Part shown: one piece after another, positions 47,364 to 55,259 of the stretch | How the letters are laid out: each line of letters opens with the position of its first letter | Numbering within the stretch: position 1 is the stretch's first letter | From: Geodermatophilus ruber | GTDB taxonomy: Bacteria > Actinomycetota > Actinomycetes > Mycobacteriales > Geodermatophilaceae | NCBI RefSeq assembly: GCF_900114385.1 | Contig: NZ_FOSW01000014.1 | Span: forward strand, 96,648 to 160,647 | Length of the DNA stretch: 64,000 bases | Direction of reading: 5' to 3' | Made by a program: the position numbers and the translations under genes | The notes under the pieces: generated by a model | Told to the model about the DNA's origin: nothing | Databases searched by the model: none | Seen by the model: only the letters and a program-made list of their open reading frames with translations

Positions 47364-48467
47364 ATGTCGACTCTCGCCAGCACGTTGCTCGACTTCATCC
47401 TCGACCTGTTCAGCGACCCCGCGAAGGCCAAGGCCTATGAGGACGACCCGCAGGGCGCGCTCGACGCCGCCGGCCTCTCGGACTCCTCGCCGTCCGACGT
47501 CGACGACCTGATGCCGATGGTCCGCGACTACTCCCAGGTGGGGTGGCGGGACGACGACGACAGCTGCGACGACGACAAGGGTCACGGCGGCGGCAAGCCG
47601 GCCCACGACCGCGACGACGACGGCGGCCACGGCGGCCACGGCGGCCACGGCAAGCACGACCGCGACGACGACGACAAGAAGGACGACCACGGCCGCGACC
47701 ACGACTACGGCCGCGACCACGGCCACGGCGGCGAGACGACGGTCATCACCCACCTGCACAACATCGAGCAGAAGTTCACCTACGTGAACACCGAGATCGA
47801 CGTGGACATCGACGCCTCGCACGGCATCTGGGTGAGCGGCGACTCGCAGGCGATCTTCGGCGACGTCGAGGACTCGGTGATCGTCGACGACGGCGGCGTC
47901 GGCGTCGGCGGCGACGTCAAGGGCGACATCGACGTGGACAACAGCGAGACCAACACCAACTCGGGCAACCACGTCGGCGGCGACGCGGTCATCGGGGAGG
48001 ACAACGAGGTCGGCAACACCGACGTCGACGTCGACCTCGAGGACGTCAACCTCAACACCGGCGACGGCACCTTGGTGGACGGCGACATCACCAACAGCGG
48101 CAACAAGGACACGAACATCGCCGACCGCGGCGGCGAGGTCAACGACGTCGACGTCGACGTCGAGGACGTCAACCTCAACACCGGCGACGGCGATTTCGTG
48201 AACGGGGACGTGTCGGTGGAGGACTCCTTCGACACCGAGGACTCGTTCAACACCGAGGACTCGTTCAACACCGAGGACTCGTTCAACACCGAGGACTCGT
48301 TCAACTCCGAGATCGACAAGTCCGTGGAGATCGAGGACTCCTACAACACCGATAAGTCCGTGGAGATCGAGGACTCCTTCACCTACGAGGAGACTACGTC
48401 GCTGGAGTTCGAGGACAACGCGGTGGCTCTCGGCGGCGACGCCAACAGCGGGCACATCGACGACTGA
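47364..48467 (+). CDS. IniB N-terminal domain protein with acidic repeat body
   Basis: 367 residues from ATG 47364 with AGGAG eight bases upstream. The first 60 residues (MSTLASTLLDFILDLFSDPA, EDDPQGALDAAGLSD) match the IniB N-terminal domain. The rest is low complexity: a His/Asp/Gly stretch (about 72-125, GGHGGHGGHGKHDRDDDD), then DVDVD/NTGDG blocks with two long near-repeats (from about 219 and 261), and five EDSFNT units (about 286-315). No signal peptide or TM is visible. Mycobacterial IniB is Gly/Ala-rich instead. It is the first gene of the iniB-iniA-iniC set; a structural or metal-binding role is speculative. Confidence 0.8.
   Translation: MSTLASTLLDFILDLFSDPAKAKAYEDDPQGALDAAGLSDSSPSDVDDLMPMVRDYSQVGWRDDDDSCDDDKGHGGGKPAHDRDDDGGHGGHGGHGKHDRDDDDKKDDHGRDHDYGRDHGHGGETTVITHLHNIEQKFTYVNTEIDVDIDASHGIWVSGDSQAIFGDVEDSVIVDDGGVGVGGDVKGDIDVDNSETNTNSGNHVGGDAVIGEDNEVGNTDVDVDLEDVNLNTGDGTLVDGDITNSGNKDTNIADRGGEVNDVDVDVEDVNLNTGDGDFVNGDVSVEDSFDTEDSFNTEDSFNTEDSFNTEDSFNSEIDKSVEIEDSYNTDKSVEIEDSFTYEETTSLEFEDNAVALGGDANSGHIDD
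48219..48308 (+). repeat. 18-bp tandem repeat in the iniB-like gene
   Basis: Five in-frame units of GAGGACTCGTTCAACACC (first and last with single variations) encoding EDSFNT. Copy-number change would keep the frame. Confidence 0.9.
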
Positions 48468-48474
48468 CCGGTCT

Positions 48475-48552
48475 CCCCGGTGGCGGCTGAACCCGTCGCC
48501 GCCACCGGGGGTTCCACGGCCCGGTCCCGGCGCCTCCTGGCGTCGGGACCGG
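48475..48552 (+). terminator. Two hairpins between iniB-like and iniA-like genes
   Basis: Stem 1 is 13 bp (48475-48487 with 48498-48510). Stem 2 is 9 bp (48521-48529 with 48544-48552). They follow the iniB stop and precede the iniA ribosome-binding site. Partial termination or mRNA stabilisation is possible. Confidence 0.55.
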
Positions 48553-48610
48553 ACTCGTGCCACCCGGCGAGCGCGTCCGGTGGTAGGACGGCAGTACCGA
48601 GGAGGTGACC

Positions 48611-50434
48611 GTGGTCTCATCAGCCCAGCTGATCGACCGGGCTCTGGCGCTCGCGCAGGTGTGCGAGCGGCCGGATCTGCACCGGCGGCTCGAGCAGGCC
48701 CGCGCGCGCAACCGGGCGCCCAGCGTGCGCGTGCTGGTGGTGGGGGAGTCGAAGCAGGGCAAGAGCTCGCTGGTCAACGCGCTGGTCGGCGCGCCGGTAT
48801 GCCCGGTGGCCGACGACATCGCCACCGTCGTCCCCACGGTGGTGCGGTCCGGGGAGGTGCCCCGCGCGGCGCTGGTGCTCGCCACCGGGGCGACGGGCGA
48901 GGCCGGTGCCGAACCGGCCGAGGGGCACACGGAGCGGGTGCCGGTGCCGATCGACCAGGTGGCCGCCCGGGTCGTGGGCCCCGGCGCCGAGCGGGTCGTG
49001 CAGGCGGAGGTGGAGCTGCCGCGGCGGCTGCTGGACGGTGGCCTCGAGCTCGTCGACACCACGGGGGTCGGCGGGGTCGGGACGGCCCGCGCGCTGCGGA
49101 CGGTGGACCTGCTGCCCAGCGCGGACGCCGTCCTGCTCGTCTCCGACGCCAGCCAGGAGTTCACCGCGCCGGAGATGGCGTTCCTCGAGCAGGCCACCGC
49201 GCTGTGCCCCACCGTCCTGTGCGTCCTCACCAAGACCGACGCCTCCCCGCACTGGCGGACGATCGCCGACCTCGACCGGGGCCACCTCGCCACCCACGGC
49301 ATCGACGCGCCGGTCTTCCCGGTCTCGGCCACGCTCGCCGCGCTCGCCGTGCAGCACCGCGACCGGGAGCTGCACGAGGAGTCGGGCATCGGCGCGCTGA
49401 TCACCCACCTGCGCCGGGAGGTGGTCGACCGGGCCGATGCGCTGGCCCGCCGCGCCCTGGTGCACGACCTGTCGGCGGTGACCGAGCACCTGTCCCTCGC
49501 GCTGCGGTCCGAGCTGGCCACGCTGGAGGACCCGGCGGGCCGCGAGCAGCTGCTGCGCGGGCTGGAGCAGGCCCGGAACGCCGCCGACGAGCTGCGCCGG
49601 CGCTCCTCCCGGTGGCAGCAGGTGTTGGCCGACGGCGTCACCGACCTGATGAGCGACATCGAGTTCGACCTGCGCGACCGCTCCCGCGTGGTCACCCGCG
49701 AGGCCGAGGAGGCCATCGACGCCGAGGACCCCGGCCCGATCTGGGGCGAGCTGGCGGAGTGGCTGGACCAGCGGATCGCGGCCGCCGTGGCCGACAGCTA
49801 CGTGTGGGCCGAGCAGCGCTCCGAGTGGCTGGCCGAGCAGGTGATCGCCCAGTTCGCCCGGGACGGCGGGGCGGCCGTGCCGGCGCTGACGGTGGGGGCG
49901 GCCGGGGACGCGCTGGAGAGCCTGGTCGACCTCCCGCTGATCGACGACGGGTCGATGACGCTGCGGGAGCGGACGCTCATCGGGTTGCGCGGTTCCTACA
50001 CCGGCGTCCTGATGACCGGGCTGGTCACCAGCCTCGCCGGCATGGCCATCATCAACCCGATCTCGCTGGCTGCCGGTGTGCTGCTGGGCCGCAAGGCGTA
50101 CAACGACGACCGGAAGCAGCGGGTGCAGCGGCGCCAGTCCGAGGCCAAGGCGGTGGTCCGCCGGCACCTGGACGAGGTGGTGTTCCAGGTGGGCAAGCAG
50201 CTGAAGGACCGGCTCCGCACCGTCCAGCGCACGCTGCGCGACCTGATCACCGACACCGCCGAGGAGATGTCGCGGTCGCTGGCCGACGCCGTCGCCGCCG
50301 CGCAGCGGACGACGAAGGAGGCCACCGCCGAGCGGGACGCCCGTGTCCGGTCGCTGCGGCTGCGGCTCGAGCAGCTGGACCGGCTCGCGGCCGACGTCCG
50401 CGGCCTGGCGGCCCCGGCGGTGGCGGCCCGGTGA
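48611..50434 (+). CDS. iniA: Dynamin-like GTPase, IniA-type
   Basis: 607 residues. The GTG at 48611 was preferred to 48605, which lies inside the AGGAGG site. GTPase motifs: G1 GESKQGKSS near 45, G3 DTTGVGG near 148 (DTTG rather than DTPG) and G4 TKTD near 207. A helical neck follows, then a hydrophobic patch near 461-494 (MTGLVTSLAGMAIINPISL) that could insert in the membrane, and a long coiled C-terminus. Bacterial dynamin-like IniA remodels membranes and is induced in mycobacteria by cell-wall drugs. Overlaps the iniC start (GTGA). Orthology is inferred from architecture and order. Confidence 0.85.
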   Translation: MVSSAQLIDRALALAQVCERPDLHRRLEQARARNRAPSVRVLVVGESKQGKSSLVNALVGAPVCPVADDIATVVPTVVRSGEVPRAALVLATGATGEAGAEPAEGHTERVPVPIDQVAARVVGPGAERVVQAEVELPRRLLDGGLELVDTTGVGGVGTARALRTVDLLPSADAVLLVSDASQEFTAPEMAFLEQATALCPTVLCVLTKTDASPHWRTIADLDRGHLATHGIDAPVFPVSATLAALAVQHRDRELHEESGIGALITHLRREVVDRADALARRALVHDLSAVTEHLSLALRSELATLEDPAGREQLLRGLEQARNAADELRRRSSRWQQVLADGVTDLMSDIEFDLRDRSRVVTREAEEAIDAEDPGPIWGELAEWLDQRIAAAVADSYVWAEQRSEWLAEQVIAQFARDGGAAVPALTVGAAGDALESLVDLPLIDDGSMTLRERTLIGLRGSYTGVLMTGLVTSLAGMAIINPISLAAGVLLGRKAYNDDRKQRVQRRQSEAKAVVRRHLDEVVFQVGKQLKDRLRTVQRTLRDLITDTAEEMSRSLADAVAAAQRTTKEATAERDARVRSLRLRLEQLDRLAADVRGLAAPAVAAR

Positions 50435-52038
50435 GCGAGGCCGCCACGGTGGACGACGTCCGGGTCCTGCTGGACCGGGCGCTGGAGCTCTACCGGGCCG
50501 AGCTGGCGGTCGCCGACCGGCTGCGGGCCCAGCGCCGGCGGCTGGACGAGCCGATGCGCCTGGCGCTGGTCGGCCGGGTGAAGTCGGGCAAGTCAACCCT
50601 GCTCAACGCCCTGGTCGGGGCGCGGATCGCCCCCACGGACGCCGGCGAGTGCACCCGCGTGGTGACGCTCTACCGGCACGGCGCCACCCCGCGCGTCGTC
50701 CTGCACGGCATCGACGGGCAGCAGCGGGGCCTGCCGGTCCGCCGGGCCGACGGCGGGCTGCGGCTGGAGCTGGCCGGTACCGACCCGGCCGAGGTCGGCC
50801 ACCTGGTCGTGGACTGGCCGGCCGCTGATCTGCAGCCGGCCACGGTGATCGACACCCCGGGGCTCTCGTCGCTGTCGACCGGCACCAGCGCTCGCACCAG
50901 CACGTTCCTGGCGGCCGACGAGGCACCGGCGGGCGCCGACGCGGTCGTCTTCCTCACCCGCCAGCCGCAGCCCGACGACGTCGCCTTCCTCGCCGCCTTC
51001 CAGGCCGCCACCGGGACCGCCGGCGCGCACACGACCACGATCACCGTGCTCTCCCGCGCCGACGAGGTCGGGTCCGGGCGGCTCGACGCGCTGCGTGCCG
51101 CCGACGTCGTCGCCCGCCGGATGTCCGAAGACCCGGTGATCCGGGCGGTGAGCTCGGCGGTGCTGCCGGTCGCGGGCCTGCTCGCGCTGGCCGGCCGCAC
51201 CCTGCGGCACGGGGACTTCGTCGCCCTGCGGACCCTGGCCGGCGCCGACCAGGGCCAGGTCTCGCGCATGCTGCTGACCCCGGACCGCTTCACCCGGCCG
51301 GAGGCGCCGGTGCCGCTCTCGCGGGAGGTCCGGCTCGCGCTGCTCGACCGGCTGGGGCTCTTCGGCATCCGGCTGGCGATCACGCTGGTCCGCGCCGGGG
51401 TGCCCGACGCCCCGGCCCTCGCCGAGGAGCTGCTGCGGCGCAGCGGGCTCACCGAGTTGCAGCGGCTGCTGCGGGTGCACTTCACCGGCCGCGGGGCGCA
51501 GCTCAAGGCCGGGACGGCGCTGCGGCTGCTGGAGCGGGTGGTCGGCGAGCACCCGGTCGAGGGCGCGGAGGCTCTGCGGACCGAGCTCGAGCGGGTCCGG
51601 CTCGCGGCCACCGACCTCGGGGAGCTCGAGCTGCTGGCCCGGTCCCGGGCGGCCGACGGCCCGTTGCCTGCGCAGCTGCGGGAGGAGGGGGAGCGGCTGC
51701 TCGGGGCCGCGGGGACCGGTCCCGCCGCGCGGCTCGGGCTGGCCGGGGACGCTCCCGCCGACGTCCTGCGGGCTGCGGCGCGGGCGGCACTCGAGCGCTG
51801 GCGCTGGGCGGCGGCCGACCCGCTGGCCGATCGCCGGAGCGCCGAGGCCGCGGCCGGCGTGGTGGCCGCGTGCGAGGCCGTGCTCGCCGCGCTGGACGGC
51901 TGGCCGGCCCCCGAGCGGCCGGCCCCCGAGCCGTCAGCCGCTGAGGGGTCGGCTCTGGGCGGGGTGGAACCAGTCGCGGGCGGAGCCGGCCAGGAGCGGG
52001 AGGAGCGCGACGGCGAGCAGGCCGGCCGCGACCACTAG
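50431..52038 (+). CDS. iniC: Dynamin-like GTPase, IniC-type
   Basis: 535 residues. GTG overlaps the iniA stop. G1 GRVKSGKST near 48, G3 DTPGLSS near 141, and an unusual G4 SRAD near 209 where N/TKxD is expected. The remainder is helical (trunk and neck) with no strong TM helix. It is the partner of IniA, probably a heteromeric dynamin pair. The last 35 codons (51934-52038) lie over the 3' end of a convergent gene, and their translation (EREERDGEQAGRDH at the end) looks unconstrained, so the functional C-terminus is probably near 51930. Confidence 0.83.
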   Translation: MSEAATVDDVRVLLDRALELYRAELAVADRLRAQRRRLDEPMRLALVGRVKSGKSTLLNALVGARIAPTDAGECTRVVTLYRHGATPRVVLHGIDGQQRGLPVRRADGGLRLELAGTDPAEVGHLVVDWPAADLQPATVIDTPGLSSLSTGTSARTSTFLAADEAPAGADAVVFLTRQPQPDDVAFLAAFQAATGTAGAHTTTITVLSRADEVGSGRLDALRAADVVARRMSEDPVIRAVSSAVLPVAGLLALAGRTLRHGDFVALRTLAGADQGQVSRMLLTPDRFTRPEAPVPLSREVRLALLDRLGLFGIRLAITLVRAGVPDAPALAEELLRRSGLTELQRLLRVHFTGRGAQLKAGTALRLLERVVGEHPVEGAEALRTELERVRLAATDLGELELLARSRAADGPLPAQLREEGERLLGAAGTGPAARLGLAGDAPADVLRAAARAALERWRWAAADPLADRRSAEAAAGVVAACEAVLAALDGWPAPERPAPEPSAAEGSALGGVEPVAGGAGQEREERDGEQAGRDH

Positions 52039-52491
52039 CGCGATCCGGTCCAGGTCGGCGTCCCCGGCCACGACGCTCTGCGCCACGTCCAGGACCAGCA
52101 GGGTCGGCAGCAGGGTGGCCAGCAGCGCCCAGCGGGCCCACGACCGGCGGCGCAGCAGCAGCGCCACCCACACGAGCGAGACCACGACCAGCAGGGCCAC
52201 GCCGCCGGCGACCACCGCGATCGTGGCGCGCACGCCGTCGGCGAGGAGCTCGGCCGGGGCCGAGGGGTCCTCCGCGGTGGCGGTCGCGGTGAGCCGGGCG
52301 TCGAGGTCCGCGTAGTCGACCAGCGCGGCGACCAGCCCGACGAGCGCGGCCAGGCACCCGGCCCACCACAGCGCGGCCGTGGCCCGCACCGGGCCGGGGC
52401 GGGCGCCGTCGGACCGGCCGACCGGCGGGGCGAGGTCGCTGGTGAGGGCCGGGCGCGGCGGTGGCAGCTCCTGGGCCACGTTGCCGGTCAT
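51934..52491 (-). CDS. Four-helix membrane protein of unknown function
   Basis: 185 residues from the ATG complementary to 52489-52491. Four hydrophobic segments: ALWWAGCLAALVGLVAALV, ATIAVVAGGVALLVVVSLVWVALLL, WALLATLLPTLLVLDVAQSV and IALVVAAGLLAVALLPLLAG. The long first loop (about 75-105) is Ala/Thr/Asp-rich. The C-terminus ends WFHPAQSRPLSG. No family recognised. Its 3' end overlaps the iniC frame by 105 bp, tail-to-tail. Confidence 0.7.
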   Translation of the reverse strand: MTGNVAQELPPPRPALTSDLAPPVGRSDGARPGPVRATAALWWAGCLAALVGLVAALVDYADLDARLTATATAEDPSAPAELLADGVRATIAVVAGGVALLVVVSLVWVALLLRRRSWARWALLATLLPTLLVLDVAQSVVAGDADLDRIALVVAAGLLAVALLPLLAGSARDWFHPAQSRPLSG

Positions 52492-52702
52492 CACCGTCGG
52501 CCGGCGGGGGAGCGGGCGGTGGGCCGCCGTCGATCCCTCGGCCGACGCCGTCCTGCCACGTGCACCAACCGGCTCGACCACGAGGCCCCCCTCCGACGCG
52601 GAGCCCGAGGGTGCCACCGGGCGGGACCGTTCCCGCCGGGCGATCGGCGGCCGGTTGCGGGACTTCCTCGTGTCGGTACCGGGAGGAGTGCAGCCGCTGC
52701 GG

Positions 52703-53479
52703 TCAGTGACCGGTGAAGCGCGGGGCCCGCTTCTCCAGGAACGCCTCCACGGCCTCCCGGTGGTCGTCGGTGCGCCCGAGCTCGGTCTGGAGCTTGGCCT
52801 CGAGCGCGAGGGTGTCCTGGAGCGAGTCGGTCGCCGCGGTGGCCAGCACGGTCTTGATCGCCCGGTAGGCGGCCGTGGGTCCGGTGGCCAGCCGGGCGGC
52901 CAGGGCCTGCGCCTCGGGCAGCACCTGCGCGGGCTCGACGACCCGGTGCACCAGACCCCAGGTGGCGGCGGTCTCGGCGAGGAAGGGCTCGGGCAGCAGC
53001 AGCAGCTCGGTGGCCCGCGAGCCGCCGACGCTGTGCACGAGGCGCGACGCCAGCCCGGAGTCGCTGGAGAGGCCGATGCCGGCGAAGGCGGTGGTGAACT
53101 TGGCGCCTGCGGCGGCGATCCGCAGGTCACCCGCCAGCGCGATGCCGAGGCCCGCCCCCGCGCAGGCGCCGTTGATCGCGACGACGACCGGCACCCGCAG
53201 CGCGGCCAGCGCCAGGATCAGCGGGTTGTACTCGTCCTCGACCACCGACAACGACGTCGCGGCGTCGCCCCGCAGCGCCTCGACGTGCTGGCCGAGGTCC
53301 TGGCCCACGCAGAAGGCGCGCCCCGTGCCGGTGATGACGACGGCGCGCACCGACGCGTCGGCGTCCACCTCGCGGACGACGTCCAGGAGCTCGCGGCGCG
53401 ACAGGGAGGTGAGCCCCGCGCTCCGCATCGTGATGGTGGCGACGCCGCCGGCGTCCGCGCGGGTCACGGTCTCGGGCAT
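52703..53479 (-). CDS. Enoyl-CoA hydratase/isomerase (crotonase)
   Basis: 258 residues from the ATG complementary to 53477-53479. Crotonase fold: FCVGQDLGQHVEAL (oxyanion strand), AINGACAGAGLGIALAGDLRIAA (CoA and oxyanion region), and a PaaG-like ending (FLEKRAPRFTGH). The usual hydratase Glu pair is not clear; PaaG-type isomerases use an Asp in this region (FTTAFAGIGLSSDSGLA). It is downstream of a CoA ligase and cyclase, with a 98-bp gap holding two identical palindromes. Likely role: beta-oxidation-type step on an aromatic or branched acyl-CoA. Confidence 0.9.
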   Translation of the reverse strand: MPETVTRADAGGVATITMRSAGLTSLSRRELLDVVREVDADASVRAVVITGTGRAFCVGQDLGQHVEALRGDAATSLSVVEDEYNPLILALAALRVPVVVAINGACAGAGLGIALAGDLRIAAAGAKFTTAFAGIGLSSDSGLASRLVHSVGGSRATELLLLPEPFLAETAATWGLVHRVVEPAQVLPEAQALAARLATGPTAAYRAIKTVLATAATDSLQDTLALEAKLQTELGRTDDHREAVEAFLEKRAPRFTGH

Positions 53480-53507
53480 CGTCGCCCCACCTCTTTCCTG
53501 ATTGCGG

Positions 53508-53567
53508 CGAGATCGCGCGATCTCGCCGGCTCCCTGGGGCGGGAGCGTACGAGATCGCGCGATCTCG
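53508..53567. repeat. Two identical 18-bp palindromes
   Basis: CGAGATCGCGCGATCTCG occurs at 53508-53525 and again at 53550-53567, 42 bp apart, between the crotonase start and the CoA-ligase stop. Each copy is a perfect palindrome. Operator sites for a repressor are the simplest reading; hairpin roles are possible. Confidence 0.75.
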
Positions 53568-53577
53568 ACCGGGTGGG

Positions 53578-55254
53578 TCAGCCGGTGGGCGTGGCGGGGG
53601 CGCTCTGGTCGCGCAGCTCGCGGCGGAGGATCTTCCCGGTCGTCGTCTTCGGCAGCTCGTCGACCAGCTCCACCGACCGCGGGTACTTGTAGGCCGCCAT
53701 CCGGTCCTTGGCGAAGGCGATGAGCTCCTCCGGTGTCGCCGCGGCACCCGCCTTGAGCGAGACGAACGCCTTCACCGTCTCGCCCCGGTAGGGGTCCGGG
53801 ACGCCGACCACCGCCGCCTCGCGGACCGCCGGGTGCCCGTAGAGGACGTCCTCGACCTCGCGCGGCCACACCTTGTACCCGGCCGCGTTGATCATGTCCT
53901 TCTTCCGGTCGACCAGGTAGAACCAGCCCTGCTCGTCCATGAACCCGACGTCGCCGGTGCGCAGCTCGCCGCCGGGCAGCGACTCCGCCGTCGCCTCGGG
54001 CTTGCCCCAGTAGCCGGGCACCACCTGCGGGCCCGAGGTGGCGATCTCCCCGATCTCCCCGGGCGGCAGCTCCTCGCCGTCCTCGCCGAGGATGCGGACG
54101 ACGGTGTTGTAGATCGGCACTCCGACCGACAGCGCCCCCGAGTTCGGGTCCACCGGCGCCCGCCGCCCCATCGGCACCGCGTGCGAGGGGGAGTTGGTCT
54201 CGGTGAGGCCGTAGATGTTGTGGATGTAGCGGCCGGTCCGCGCCTCGAACTGGTCGGTGACCGCCGGGGCGATCGGGGCGCCGCCGGAGTAGATGGTGCG
54301 CAGCGAGGCGAAGTCCGCAGCCGTCACCCCCTCGACGCCGGAGAGCGCGATGAACACCGTGATCGACCCGACGGTGAACGTGGGCCGGTGCTCCCGGATC
54401 GCGTCCATGACCACCTCGGGATGGAACCGGTGCGCCAGCACCAGCGGGCAGCCGGCCAGCAGCGCGACGGCGATGTGCCCGACCAGCCCGGTGATGTGGA
54501 ACAGCGGCGCGACACCCAGGACGCTGTCCGCCGGCGTCAGCCGCATCCACTCCCGGTAGGCCTCGGCGTTGAACACCATGTTCGCGTGGGTGTTCATCGC
54601 GCCCTTGGGCACGCCCGTCGTCCCCGACGTGTAGGTCAGGATCGCCACGTCCTCCCCGCCGGGGGCGGGCGCCGTCGGCTCCTTCCCGGCGTGGGTGGTG
54701 AGCAACTCCTCCAGGTCGAGGGTCTCCTCCGGCCGGGCACGGACGACGTCGCCGAGCACCCGCGGGTCGTCCCGCGCCTGCCGGTCCAGCGGCGAGCAGG
54801 TGACCACCGTGCGCACCTGCGTCTCCGGCAGCACGCCGCGGGCCACCGACGCGTAGAGGTCCTCCAGGCACAGCAGCGCCGTGGCGCCGGAGTCGGTGAG
54901 CAGGTAGGTGAGCTCGCGGGCCTTGTTCATCGGGTTGATCGCGACCGCCGCGCCCCCGGCCTTCCACGCGCCGAGCAGCCCGATGACGAACGCCGGGTCG
55001 TTCTGCACGTACAGGCCCATCCGGTCGCCGGGGGCGAAGCCGGCCTCGGCCAGCCCCGCCGCCAGCGCGTCGGAGGCCGCGTCGAGGTCGGCGAAGGTGA
55101 GGACGCCGTCGAAGTAGCGGATCGCGACGGCGTCCGGCGTGGCCGCGAGCGAGGCCTCGAAGACCTCGAGCATCGTGGCGTGCTCCGGGCTGATGTCGGC
55201 CGGCTGGCCCTCGGCGTAGAGGGCCAGCCACGGCCGCTCCGCGTAGATGCCCAT
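53578..55254 (-). CDS. Acyl-CoA ligase (AMP-binding)
   Basis: 558 residues, ATG complementary to 55252-55254. ANL superfamily motifs: YTSGTTGVPKGA (P-loop A3), SGGAPIAPAV and YGLTETNSP (A5), ELRTGDVGFMDEQGWFYLVD (A7), DRKKDMINAAGYKVWPREVED (A8) and the catalytic lysine in PKTTTGKILRREL. It activates a carboxylate via acyl-AMP to the CoA thioester. It follows the cyclase gene by 5 bp and precedes a crotonase, so it probably starts the pathway for an aromatic or fatty acid. Substrate not determined. Confidence 0.94.
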   Translation of the reverse strand: MGIYAERPWLALYAEGQPADISPEHATMLEVFEASLAATPDAVAIRYFDGVLTFADLDAASDALAAGLAEAGFAPGDRMGLYVQNDPAFVIGLLGAWKAGGAAVAINPMNKARELTYLLTDSGATALLCLEDLYASVARGVLPETQVRTVVTCSPLDRQARDDPRVLGDVVRARPEETLDLEELLTTHAGKEPTAPAPGGEDVAILTYTSGTTGVPKGAMNTHANMVFNAEAYREWMRLTPADSVLGVAPLFHITGLVGHIAVALLAGCPLVLAHRFHPEVVMDAIREHRPTFTVGSITVFIALSGVEGVTAADFASLRTIYSGGAPIAPAVTDQFEARTGRYIHNIYGLTETNSPSHAVPMGRRAPVDPNSGALSVGVPIYNTVVRILGEDGEELPPGEIGEIATSGPQVVPGYWGKPEATAESLPGGELRTGDVGFMDEQGWFYLVDRKKDMINAAGYKVWPREVEDVLYGHPAVREAAVVGVPDPYRGETVKAFVSLKAGAAATPEELIAFAKDRMAAYKYPRSVELVDELPKTTTGKILRRELRDQSAPATPTG

Positions 55255-55259
55255 GACGC

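Noticed and set aside
48219..48308. Tandem 18-bp units considered as a CRISPR array
   Set aside because: Units are contiguous with no spacers and encode EDSFNT in frame within a gene. No cas genes are present.
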